Source of the DNA: Gyromitra esculenta
Taxonomy: Eukaryota; Ascomycota; Pezizomycetes; Pezizales; Discinaceae
Direction: 5' to 3'
Length of the DNA: 64,000 bases
Assembly (NCBI GenBank): GCA_038503075.1
Contig: JBCAML010000001.1
Span: 1,054,001 to 1,118,000 of the forward strand
The position numbers and the translations under genes are program-made. Of this stretch, positions 1 to 10,341 are shown piece by piece. The number at the start of each line of letters is the position of its first letter. The stretch's first letter is position 1. Under the pieces are notes generated by a model, which saw only the letters and a program-made list of their open reading frames with translations, made no database searches and was not told the DNA's origin.

Positions 1-2
1 CC

Positions 3-158
3 GAAGCTCGGAAAGTGAAGATTCCGGTGTCTGATCTCATCTCCGAGAGCGTACCTATCGGCGAAGATCTGGTTTGGACGGTCGAGAGATTGAGTTTAGG
101 TATGTATGCACAGAGATCGGTATCGATGCCATACTGGGGTTCAAAGGCGTTGATATGA
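3..158 (+). CDS. Possible 3' end of a protein-coding gene cut by the window edge
   Basis: From base 3 a frame stays open for 51 codons to a TGA at 156-158. The residues look like ordinary protein (for example KIPVSDLISESVPIGEDLVW) rather than low-complexity shadow sequence. I do not recognise the family. A GTATGT at about 100 could be a 5' splice site, in which case the true end lies elsewhere. Everything upstream is outside the window. Confidence 0.25.
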   Translation, partial: EARKVKIPVSDLISESVPIGEDLVWTVERLSLGMYAQRSVSMPYWGSKALI

Positions 159-2995
159 TGGCTTCGCTTCACTTGGCCTTATCGAATCCTTACACCTGTC
201 ACTCTATTCTGAATCACTTTGAAACCGTCGGTATAGCCACTAGGCCAATCTTCGTACTGGCCGTGTCTCAACCCAGACTCTGAATCTCAGCCACTCAGAT
301 CTATACCCAGCATAGCTCCCCAGGCGCCACCCAATTCCGGGTCCGGCATCGCAGCAACGGCCTCACGATATCGCGGTAAGGCGGAAGTACGGCCGGCGCT
401 TTGGAGCATTCTGATTACTCAAGGGAAAAGAGACAAGATGGGTTAAGCATTTTCATGCGCCTTCTTTTCTTTTTATATGTACCTTAAATAAGCTTGATTT
501 CGGATGATCTGCGCACAGTTACCTTTAACCGCATTATCTTTTTCCCCTCTCACCAAAAGAAAAAAGAAAAAGGGCAGTCTACCGCGAGACCGACTGCCAC
601 CTATGCACTCCAGGCTGCTGGGACCCTTCCTTTGTTGCTCGACAGACATATTATTGCCACGTCTGAGTTTAATCTGCTGTTCACTATCCGTTGTCTCCAT
701 AAAAAACTAATGATATGTGTACCCGATCAGTGGTCCACGACTTCCCCTCTCTCGCGCCATTTCGATGGTGTTCCAGATCATACAAGACCGAGTCTAACTT
801 TGGAATGGCTCCTTTGTTTTTTCTTCTTTTAACGAGCTCCGAAATCCGTGACCATCCCTTGATGAGTAGTTGAAATAGGGATGATGTCCGTGCGAGATGG
901 CCTCTTCCTCGGATTCTTTGGATGATGAGACATACCAGGGAAACCCAACGCCCAGGCTTATCGTGCATAGTTGCTTGAAAGGTCAATGATTTGTCTACGA
1001 AACGTGGTCGAGGTGTCAAAGAGAGAATACTCGAAAACTTGACAATAAGGCCCCACTTGTCACTTTCCACCCACAACTCGGACGGAGGGGGGACCCTTAT
1101 GCTCACAACAGTGACAAACTGTTACCAATCTACTTGTTCATCATGACTTCCCTCCGAACCGCGCCGCATGCATGGTCCGGGAGAAATCATGCGCAGGGCT
1201 CCACTCTTAAGTGACTCAAAAAAAATCACCAGGAAGGAAAAAATAAAAAAATAAAAAAAGCGCTGAGCTGTTATCGACATTCAGTTGAAGATATGAAGAT
1301 CGATCATCTTCATCCCTAATGCAATTTGCTCGATGATCGACAGGATGTTTGACCCTACAAGAAAGTTGCTTCTACGCCTCAAAAAGAAAAGAAAAGCAGA
1401 AATAGGGAGAAAGCTAACCTATCATATGTGCTCACACCGCAATCGATTGCCCTCCCGGAGCCGCTCCCCACAACGGCCAGCGGAGGAGGAGGGGGGAGGA
1501 GGAGCGGACATGTCCCGATTCCGCAAGACCACCGGAAACGGGTTCACTACAACAACAACAACGACCATCTGCACCGTTCTACAAGGAGTAAGAAATTGTC
1601 ATAAATACTCTTAGCTAACCGTTGGCAAAACCCATAGGACCTATACCGATGCTCCATCCCCAAGCCAGTTCTATGCGAGGGTATCATTCCTAGGATAGAG
1701 TAACCTCGTACAGCATGAGGCTCGGAATATGTGTGTGTCTTTACGTTGCATTTTTTAGGCCTTAGCTCTTGACTGGGTCTTTGGGATTATTTTTGTTCTG
1801 CAGAGGCAGTTTCATGACTTTGGAGCGCTTACGGATTTCCAATACCTCGTAGCTCCCTCCCGGCCAGCCCGCCGCTGGGCTCCGCCGCACCTTGTTTAGA
1901 ATATTACTTAATCCGATCTCAGATGACCACTATTGTGTCTCGGTTCGACTAAAAGCACAGTGGTTGCCCCGAAGTTTTCAACGTGCCCTAGCTAAGGCAT
2001 ATCAAAATGTACATGTGGCTGAAGAGGAACAGATAGGAAGAGGGGATAAGCAAGATAGCTCTCCCATCCCAGAGTAAGGCAGTGGAACCCACTATGAGAA
2101 GGTACAAGAGCAGACCGGGCAAACAGGAAAGAAAAAAGAAAAAGCGGTATGTATAGGCAGGATTGAATTTAGAATAAAAGAAGAATGCGAAAGGCGATGT
2201 TGCTCTGTTATCCCCCTGAAAAAAAAACACCCATCCATTTTTCCGCGTAATATTCGGGGAATTTCTCAGGTTGTGGTGATATCCCCGAACGCGAATACAC
2301 AACGACTGTCGGCAAATCCATAGCGAGCGAGAAAGAATAGTGGTCCAGGCCATGTTGTGGGTGTATTTCTCCGACACCAGCTTATCCACTTCTTCTGAGG
2401 ACTTGTTCCATCTACGGAACACATACCTACATGTATACTTTACACACATATCACGGAGGAAGATCCCCACGCCATCAACAGGCCGCAGCGGGGGAAGAAT
2501 AAGATACGGTATCCTCGTGTGGCTAGATCTCTTTTTCTCGCTAACCCTTGGCGATGGTCCGTGCAGGGAGCGTAGCTCTCCAATCCCCGCGGGTGTCTCA
2601 AATGGCTTGGTTCACGGGTATTAAAAGGCTTGAGGCAGCCACAAAAAAAAGGAGCTTTGGTGGATGTAAGGGGCCGTAGTGCAAAAGCAAGAAAGAGCAT
2701 GATCACGGCGGCGAGCAACCGTTGAAGCAAAGCAAACTTAGCGGAGCAGTATCGAACGAACGAACGAACAGCAAGCAATACCACAATATCATCTTATGCG
2801 GCGAAGGCGAGCAAATACCTAGCGACTGATTACAGAACCGAGTAACGAGAGCATCTATACCTCCAAGGTTTGTTTTTTTCTCTATAAATCTTCTATGGTT
2901 TCTTCCGCAATCTAGCCTATTCAGCAAACTATTGCCTTCTACCACTTTATCTGCTTTTGCTAATACTTATATTTTAAAGAATTACTGCCGCCAAT
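159..2995. other. Intergenic region with no supported gene
   Basis: Several open frames of 60-160 codons occur on both strands, but they are rich in homopolymer runs (K, F, R) and show no domain. Visible simple sequence: an A-rich run at about 1220-1260 and ACA triplets at about 1548-1566. Just before the dsRBD gene, GTTTGT at 2868 and a TAAT branch followed by AAAG at 2979 could bound a 5'-UTR intron of about 112 bp. Confidence 0.5.
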
Positions 2996-3384
2996 ATGAT
3001 AAGCTCAATGCGCTTAGCAAGCCATATTATGACTTCGCGAGTCTTTGTACGTTATTTCATCGAGACGGAAAGTCAGGAACAGCTGTCTGGTAAGTTCAGC
3101 TCAGCTACCTCCCATTTTTCCCATTCCCGAGTTCGGTTTATTAGACAAGTTCTAACCCAAACTATAAAGATTACTGCAAAAGATCCCGTTGCAATGCTCC
3201 ATTGTATATCATTCTCCGTCCGTCGCCGAGGATGTATATCTGTCGAGTTAGGGTAGACAATCGAGAATACTCCTCTAGCACCGGTGTGCAATTTGAGACC
3301 GAGAACGAAGCACGTGAATGTGCTGCAGCTGTGGCGTTGGACCGCCTAATGGGTGATACAATCGGCTATTGCGAGGCAGTATGA
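2996..3384 (+). CDS. Small double-stranded RNA-binding domain protein (two exons)
   Basis: Exon 1 is 2996-3089. The intron 3090-3169 (80 bp) has GTAAGT, a CTAAC branch site and AAAG. Exon 2 is 3170-3384. The spliced product is 102 residues. After the join (LSDYCKRSRCNAPLY) it follows the dsRBD pattern: an N-terminal helix, a beta strand with ICRVRVDNREY, a middle strand ending GVQFETENEARECAAA, then a helix AVALDRL. The E-x-E-A-R-x-x-A-A-x-x-A-L spacing is the classic helix-2 signature of the fold. The usual basic KKxAK in that helix is replaced by acidic ENEAR, so RNA affinity may be weak or lost. Nothing outside the domain suggests Dicer or RNase III. The function is unknown; a small dsRNA-binding or dimerisation partner is inference. 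The start codon is the first in-frame ATG, and an upstream exon cannot be excluded. Confidence 0.6.
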
Positions 3385-4067
3385 TATAAATCCTTACGTA
3401 AAGTAAGCAGGATAGTAGAGAGTTGGGCTGGGTTATGGTCTGCATTCGGCGCGTGGCATCTTGGGCTTTGGTGACTTATTTCTGGGGGGCGTATTTTGGG
3501 GGGCTCTGGCGTTTCTGTTGTATTTTTCGGTCACTTGGTAACTCACGAACTAGTAATTTCTTGGTATTTTTATTCTTGGCTTAATATCTTGGAAAGTCTT
3601 GGTGATCTCGCTATCTCCGGTGTGCCTCACCTGTGCTTGGTGTCTTCAATGAGTGTTACATTGGGATAAACCGTAAACAGATCTTGTGTCGATCACCCAT
3701 ATCTTCATCTGATCAGGTGAATCAGTGACCCGGCGTCGCACATGCACAGGATGTTGCACAAGAAACAGGCGAATCAATCTATTAACTAGGCGAAGAACGT
3801 GGTCGACATTTTTAGGAAATCTCCTGGTTTTCTGCTGGTGTCTACGGAAGGTTTTTTAGCATGGATTCTATATTTTTAAATGCTATGACCGAGGTATTAG
3901 CTGCTAGCACTTTTAAAGGTGCCTTGTATGACAGCGGAATTTTGCTAGAGTACAAGAAGTCTAGATCTTCGGCCAAGGCTAATAAATTAAAAGTTAAAAA
4001 AATGGATTTCTCACCTTTTCTATATCTTCATGAAATATTGCACGCATTTTCTTAAGTCTAATAAACT
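3385..4067. other. Intergenic region with no supported gene
   Basis: T- and G-rich sequence lies between the dsRBD gene and the convergent TatD-like gene, so it should hold two 3' UTRs. A 64-codon frame at 3861-4055 is K-rich, has no recognisable domain and is not called. Confidence 0.5.
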
Positions 4068-5402
4068 CTAACTTATACCCTCCTTGCTATCGTCGTGCCC
4101 GAAAACGAATTTTCTCCAATTGGCAGCTAATTTACTTGCACAATCACTTATCTCTAGGCTCCTAACGTCTGCGATCAACCTCAAAGCACCCTCCAACGCC
4201 TTGTCCATACTATCTCCTGCCGTGTGTAAATCGCTTTCGACCAATACCCTGTCATTCGGCACTTCTTTGATAGTATCCATAATTTTGCTCATGTGCCCCC
4301 TCTCGGATCTCGCATTAACTGTTGTTGAGAAAGAAAAATAAACCTCCGAAGGATATTGGTGCTTAGGGGATGGCTGGTTGAGATACTGCTGAAGCGTCTG
4401 CAGCGGAGCAGAGAAAGAATGAAGACAGACCCTTGGAGGAAATGGTTTTGATACCGGAACAGGCGACGGTACGTCTGACTTCTTTGCCATAAGCCAAGAA
4501 TAATCTTCGTCGTCTTCGTCGCTTGAAGGTCCGTCTTCCAAGTCAGGAAGATATTCGTGCCCATCTTCACCTCTTCTTCTCCGGCGCTTTAGTTCCTTTC
4601 TACTTTCAACGACCAATTCATGACCTTTCCATAGCTCGCGGAACGTATCAAATAGAGCACCGTGGCATTGAACCCCATGAACACTGACAGCTCTTTTAAG
4701 CTCCCCAGCCAATTTCAACTGCGCAACGAAAACCTTCTTCTGATGTATCATAGAGACTCTATGAGGGCTTAGTCTCCTGCCTTCTTCTTCCTGATCGGGA
4801 ACCCGTCCTACTCCTTTGCCATCGATTTCTGAACTTTCATAAGCGAGCGGCGGTTCGAATGGTAATGGTATCCGAAACCCTCTATCCAGCCCTATCTCAC
4901 CAACGAGAGCAACCGGAAAACGTTCGAGATATTCTCGTATCTCGCTGAGAATTTCTGAAAGTTTCTTTGGCTCAGGAAGAGCAGCAATAAGTTCGTCCGT
5001 TGGATTTGATGTAAGCACCCGTCTGTAGTGCACCGTTTTCAGCTCCTCCGCTGAGAGTTGTTTTAGATCGTCGGCCTCGTCATCCCATATTAAATATGAG
5101 AACCATGGATGGTAGCCAAAGCTCGGGATCACTCTCCCTCTCTTCTCGCTGGGGGCTTCAGGATCGTAGATACCATATTCCTCGGCAAGCTTGGCAACGA
5201 GTGATTGGTCTTGGAATCGAGTACCCATGATGATGAGACCAGAGGCCTTCATGGATGAGATTGTTGAGGCAGCAGACATTGTATCGGTGGGATGACAATG
5301 AGCATCATGAATTCCGAGTGACCAGACAGATTCAGGAAGAGGTTCATATTCCTCAAGAGAATAGGTTGCCTCGCTTTCCGACATATTTTTGGTGGTAAAC
5401 AA
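4068..5402 (-). CDS. TatD family metal-dependent hydrolase, Cut9-interacting protein Scn1-like
   Basis: This is an uninterrupted 444-residue frame. The N-terminus carries the TatD amidohydrolase metal motif HxH (HDAHCHPTD, H35 and H37). A Gly-rich strand ending VGEIGLDRG supplies the expected Glu ligand, HSFSAP lies in the His-ligand region, and LVESDLHTAGD near the C-terminus supplies the Asp. These place it in the TatD-related DNase fold, in the fungal branch that includes fission yeast Scn1. An acidic and basic insert at about residues 275-320 (RRRRRGEDGHEY, SSDEDDEDY) is not part of the core and is probably a disordered loop. Either M1 or M7 (MSESEAT) could be the start. Nuclease activity is known for bacterial TatD; for the Scn1 branch the substrate is not settled. 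Its neighbours suggest no operon-like partner. Confidence 0.8.
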   Translation of the reverse strand: MFTTKNMSESEATYSLEEYEPLPESVWSLGIHDAHCHPTDTMSAASTISSMKASGLIIMGTRFQDQSLVAKLAEEYGIYDPEAPSEKRGRVIPSFGYHPWFSYLIWDDEADDLKQLSAEELKTVHYRRVLTSNPTDELIAALPEPKKLSEILSEIREYLERFPVALVGEIGLDRGFRIPLPFEPPLAYESSEIDGKGVGRVPDQEEEGRRLSPHRVSMIHQKKVFVAQLKLAGELKRAVSVHGVQCHGALFDTFRELWKGHELVVESRKELKRRRRRGEDGHEYLPDLEDGPSSDEDDEDYSWLMAKKSDVPSPVPVSKPFPPRVCLHSFSAPLQTLQQYLNQPSPKHQYPSEVYFSFSTTVNARSERGHMSKIMDTIKEVPNDRVLVESDLHTAGDSMDKALEGALRLIADVRSLEISDCASKLAANWRKFVFGHDDSKEGIS

Positions 5403-6043
5403 TGCTCAATTTAAATTCCGGTAGATAAGCTTTGAAGGGGTTTTGAAGGTTGAGGACATGACGCATCGAATTTCGTGTAACCTTGACATCAAGTAACAAT
5501 GATAACCCTGCCCCTGTTACGATGTCCCATCCACTTTGATATTTTCAGTTTCTTTTACTTCTTTTGAATTAGAAATTTAGGTATTCTAGCGCCTTGTATA
5601 GGCGTTCTCGCACGGCTTCCTAAACACAATAATCTGAACTCATTTAGAGAAAAAAAAAGGAAAGAATGGTTTCAAGTCACGTGTGCTCGTATGATTTAAT
5701 TAGAAACTGCAAACTCTTCATCTCCACAACTCTAAATGTGTCTCACATCGAGGTGGGGATGACCGTGATCTTATGGCAAGGTAAAAGTGATAGATTTTAA
5801 CAATACTAATAGATATACAGGTGTAGTGGCATGGGTGCTCACCACGACGTCGAAATGCAATATAGCCCAACTGTGCGACCTTGTAGGTGCTGGTAACTAC
5901 TAAAGAAAGAAGAAAGATAGAAGCGGGAGAGGACCCGCATCTAAACAAAATTCTTATAATAAGAGAGAGAAAAGTGAGGGGGAATGGGTTGGGATAAATT
6001 TAGTGTAGGGAAGATGTACTCGCCTCTAATTTTTCTACTGCCA
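5403..6043. other. Intergenic region, promoter of the TatD-like gene and 3' flank of AAR2
   Basis: AT-rich sequence with short A runs at about 5650. The 76-codon frame on the minus strand at 5718-5948 has no recognisable domain and is not called. Confidence 0.4.
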
Positions 6044-7294
6044 CTAAGGTGCGGGCGTCATATCTATATCCTCTAGCTCGTCTTCTCCTCCCGCTTGTAC
6101 AATGGCAGGGGCATATTCCCCAGTTTCATCATCTTCCTCCAATCCTACCATCTCGAGTTCCACCATTTCACCCTCTTCAGTCTGTACCATACCTCTTCTC
6201 ACTATATCTTTGGCGTCCAACACCCAATCAAATTTCTTCCTGACCAACATTTCAATCTCCCTGTACCTTTCAAATGTTTCGTGCTGCTTCCTCCTTCCCT
6301 TCCCTTTGCCTTGTTCTGCATCATCGTCAAGGGTTTCACTCAGCCCTTTCCCGTACCCGCGTAATAACCTTGCTAACCAACTATCTTCCCCCTCGCCGCC
6401 CCCTACAAACCCTGCCAAAAATACTTCATCGACGTATTCTAATTGCGCAATTAAGGCATCCATCAAATCCTCAAAGAATCTCTTTCTCTCTCTAAAAACC
6501 GCATTTTTGCATGTCAACGTCAGCCCTAGCAGCCTTCTCCACTGTTCCATCGCAGAATAGCACCCTAATGTGACTGCCACAACGAACGCCATCTGAAACT
6601 CTCCAAGAAACTGCTTCTCTCCATCCCCATACACATCCAATTTTCCAATCACGTCTCCTAGTGCCCAAGACCTGTCCTTCGCCATGACCGTTCTATCCCT
6701 CCCAATTGCCCCCTCCGGCCACGTTCTTTTCAACTCGACAGGCGTCCACTCAATCTCCGCTACAACATCCTCCCCCTTCAGCAACTCCATTAACTTTTCC
6801 TCTTCTTTATCTCTGTCCACCCTTGAACTCGAAACACTACTACATCTCCACCTTTCCCCAAGACACCGCAGCAGCACTGTTTCATCGACATATCCGCAAA
6901 TCGCCTCCCATTGCTCTGCTTCTGGAGTTGTATTCCCAGCTTTCCCGTCCTTGGTTGGCTGTCGGTATATTGTCAACCGCTCGTTATACAAGGATCCCAA
7001 GTTTGCTCTGATACGCATTGCTTCCTCCACATCCATTTCCGACTCGTCGATGAGCCTCTCTAGCGCCGTATCGTATTTGGTGATGATGACTGCGCCTTGG
7101 CTAGCGCGGAACCAGAAACCAGTGCGCAACGACATATCACCTTGTGCAGAGTAGTAGACGAAGTGCAGACCATCTGGGATCAGTTTTATTCCCTGGAAAC
7201 GCTCAGTTGATGTGAATGAGGCTAGATCTATGCCTACGAAGGATTTCGGGGGAAGGTCCAGGAGGATGAGCGTTGTGGGGAGTTGATGCGTCAT
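6044..7294 (-). CDS. AAR2: AAR2 splicing factor (U5 snRNP assembly)
   Basis: The frame is open from 7402, but the family begins close to the methionine at 7294 (MTHQLPTTLILLDLP), giving 416 residues; I chose that start. The N-terminal beta domain shows the family pattern: LLDLPPKSFVGIDLASF, then FQGIKLIPDGLHFVYYSA and the FWFRASQGAVII strand. The C-terminal all-helical half includes a long ELQ-like helical array with FLGEFQMAFVVAVTL and EQWRRLLGLTL. An acidic tail (EEDDETGEYAP, EDELEDIDM) ends the protein. Known role of the family: Aar2 binds Prp8 in the cytoplasm during U5 snRNP maturation and is exchanged for Brr2 in the nucleus. No intron is needed, although the product serves splicing. 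Confidence 0.85.
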   Translation of the reverse strand: MTHQLPTTLILLDLPPKSFVGIDLASFTSTERFQGIKLIPDGLHFVYYSAQGDMSLRTGFWFRASQGAVIITKYDTALERLIDESEMDVEEAMRIRANLGSLYNERLTIYRQPTKDGKAGNTTPEAEQWEAICGYVDETVLLRCLGERWRCSSVSSSRVDRDKEEEKLMELLKGEDVVAEIEWTPVELKRTWPEGAIGRDRTVMAKDRSWALGDVIGKLDVYGDGEKQFLGEFQMAFVVAVTLGCYSAMEQWRRLLGLTLTCKNAVFRERKRFFEDLMDALIAQLEYVDEVFLAGFVGGGEGEDSWLARLLRGYGKGLSETLDDDAEQGKGKGRRKQHETFERYREIEMLVRKKFDWVLDAKDIVRRGMVQTEEGEMVELEMVGLEEDDETGEYAPAIVQAGGEDELEDIDMTPAP

Positions 7295-8928
7295 GATGTC
7301 CACGAGACAATGGCGAATGCTAAAATAAGGCTTTGTTCTGGACCCTTTTTTTGTGGAATTGAATATTTCGAAGATATGAGATGCTGATTTGAGGTTGGGC
7401 AAATCAGGTGAGCTTGATGTTGACGATTACGAGCTTTGGTATAAGGTTACCCTACCATGAGTCTGTTGCATATTTATAGGATGACCAGAATAGTTTGACT
7501 TTACTTTTCAGTATATGTAGTGTGATGATATTAATCTTTTTTGGAAAGATTAGAAGGGTTCTGGGAGCGAGGTAGATGTAATATCCGTTTTTAAACTCAT
7601 ATACATATGATAGCCACGAATTGTCGACAAACAACTAAAGGTGAGCTACGCTATGTACATGCAGAAACAGATCCAGCAGGGAGACCTAGGAGTGACGCTA
7701 GGAAGATGAAATGACAGGGGGTACGAGTAGAAATCCCAGAATGAGCCTTTTAGAATGGAGTTTAGTCTCTCTCTATGGAGTGCTTGGCTCATATTCCTAA
7801 TGTCACGGAGTTATTGGAGCCGAAAAAGGGAGTTGTAGATTTACTTCGTGGGGGGTCAATGATCGTTTCATGTAATGTAGAAAACTACATGTAACGTATC
7901 CATTTGGGCCTACAGCCTTTCGCTACCCCCAAAAGAACCTAATATGATCTTCCAAATATCTCAATTTTAGACATTATGTATTTCTTATTTATCGATAGGT
8001 ATCGACTTCTGGGTTGAAGATGTACATGTATACATATCCCATGACTATGAGCAGAGCAGTTGATTATGAATCTCACACCTCCTATTCTCTCAAAATCGGT
8101 CCTCTTTCTACAATCACTACCTTAACGTCTAATAATCATCCAAAAAAAACTACGCTAGATATCGACACTTTGCTATGTCAGGGTATTAGATGTCTGTGTT
8201 TATCCACCCACCCATCCATCTATCCACAGCCCACGAAATAAAAGATATGCGCTCCCTCAAACTGATTTACAAGTCTCTCCCACTTGATACCTAAATCACC
8301 AATAAGGTATACGATTACACCTAGTAGCGAGTGAGGGAAAAAGCTACCTAAAAAACAACGCCAGTCAAAGATAGACCCCACCTAAACCCATGGTAAAAAC
8401 ATGAAGAGCAAAAGTAAGCAGAAATAATATAAACCATGAGAGAAAGGAAGGAAAGGTATTAAGCCTTAACGAGAACTATGATTGATGGAGGTAGCAAGAA
8501 GAAGGTAGCCACCTCCCATATCATTATGCATTAAATTTTCTCCGCCCCGGGAAGAGTGCTGCTGGCATTGGCACCTCTTTCAGCGCATTAAGATCAACAG
8601 CGTCCCCCATTAGATATCCCCCCATCAAAAGGTTGAAAAGAGAAAAAAAGTAACATTAATAAAACATTGGACTAGAGACGAAGAGAAAAGAAGGGGAGTC
8701 CCAAACATTAGCTCCGTGGTTACCATTAATCATAAATGACTACAAAGAAAAGTGAAAAAAACAGAAACTCTGACTCCTGTTGCAGGAAACAATACTCGGT
8801 TTAGCACGTGTATAGTAGGGTATCACTTTCTATAGTTATTACCCCGGGTTTCATACTCGACACAGTTTTGAAAAAGGTTGAATGGCGGCTAAGATCTCGT
8901 GCGACCCTGGGTATGCGGCAACAGACGA
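7295..8928. other. Intergenic region between AAR2 and AUR1
   Basis: This should contain the AAR2 promoter and the AUR1 3' UTR. It is AT-rich, with poly-A stretches (8640-8760) and no frame with recognisable domains. I see no gene. Confidence 0.5.
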
Positions 8929-10341
8929 TCAAACGTCAGTTGTTTCGCTGTCGGATTGACTAGCCAAAGTCTCGCTGCTAGATTCCCATATAGAGTGGGT
9001 GTCGTCAATCGGGCTCCTGGAACCGGAAGAGATTGATGATGAAGACCCCATGGTCCACTCGTCGTCTTCGGAATGATAATCCCCGTCGAAGTCATTCAAG
9101 GCGTATGAGTAGTCGTGAGCGTAACCATTCCCGATTTCAAGGAAGTCGTAATCCCAGCGGAATTCCTTGTCGGGTTGAAGTCTGGCCAAGAATTTGGTTT
9201 TGGCAACATAGAAGGTTGCTGCAGCCACTGTGAGATTGTTAGCCATGTGTTATGGAAATAGGAATATATAAATATATAAACTTACAAATACTGCCAGCAA
9301 TCAAATCAACAGCGTAATGGTGCTGAAGATAAAGAGTGGCCCACCAGATCCACAAGGTATAGCCGTAAAAAAGCCACTTTCCGCGAGGAAATACATGGCT
9401 CAAGAATAAAGCCTCGATAGTTGCCGATCCCGCATGCAAGGATGGCATAGCTCCAAAAACCATAGGAGAGGCTGTAAAGGTTGATGTATATAGATCGACA
9501 CCAAACAACTGATCAATCCGGGCAAGACCTGCGGGAGAGCCGGACATGGAGTAGTTCGCCGGGGCCAACCCATACAAATTTTCGTACCAAGGTGGTGCAC
9601 ATGGGAACAACAATTGAATTGTAACACCAATGATATTCATGTAGCCGAAGCTGCGAGCGAACACCGGCAAAGTACCTGGAGCTGCAAAAACGAAGAGAAC
9701 GATGGAGCAGATGAACGGTGCGGCGAAATGTATGATTCCATAGGGAAGCCACGCGAGTACGTCAAGGAAAACATTGGTATTCTTCGACAGAATATTGCTC
9801 AGATTGGTGCCATAAACGATATTCTCTAGAGCTGGCAGAACACGAACCCAGATAGGAGGACGCCATTCGGCGGGGATAAACCTGTAGCAATAATGGTGTG
9901 ACGTGAGTGGATGGTTCGTCTTGGTAACGACAACGCGGGAGAGCCGGGTTCCGTTCACGTGGCAATCATCAAAATACTGATCATGACATACCTGCAGGAA
10001 TAAAATAATACCAGCCAACTAGCGATGGGGAGGAAAGGCAGAAAAAACTGTCGAGTGATCGGTAGGATTAAAGATAAAATTATTAAAGTCGATATTAAAG
10101 TCTTAACGAGCGCTCCAGGCTGTTGGATTATGTATAAGGAGAATATGCCCATTATAGCCAGGAACAAGTATTGGGTATCCCAAAACGACCATCGATGAGC
10201 TCGTAGCGATCGAAGCGTATCTGTAGGATTCCAGGACGTCTGCAGCGTTGCAAGATTTGATCCTGGTGTTTGGCCACTTCTCATTCGAGATCCAAATTTC
10301 CTTCGCATACGGTTGAGGCCAGGAATGGAAGGCCATCCCAT
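8929..10341 (-). CDS. AUR1: Inositol phosphorylceramide synthase catalytic subunit (AUR1), three exons
   Basis: Exons on the minus strand are 10341-9992, 9881-9286 and 9227-8929. Introns are 9882-9991 (110 bp) and 9228-9285 (58 bp), both GT-AG and frame-preserving. The product from this start is 414 residues. It is a multi-pass membrane protein of the PAP2 superfamily in the Golgi that transfers phosphoinositol from phosphatidylinositol to ceramide. Visible family blocks: RPPIWVRVLPALENIVYG, NVFLDVLAWLPYGIIHF, FPCAPPWYENLYGL, SGSPAGLARID, then the catalytic core FGAMPSLHAGSATIEALF and LYLQHHYAVDLIAGSI with the two active-site His and the Asp. The C-terminal tail is acidic and Ser-rich, as in yeast Aur1. 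The frame is open upstream to 10614 (M at 10419, 10416, 10395 and 10614), so the exact start is uncertain; I chose the Met nearest the conserved part. This is the known target of aureobasidin A. Confidence 0.88.

Noticed and set aside
1988..2470. 160-codon minus-strand frame
   Set aside because: Composed of Phe/Leu runs from A/T tracts with no domain or conserved pattern.
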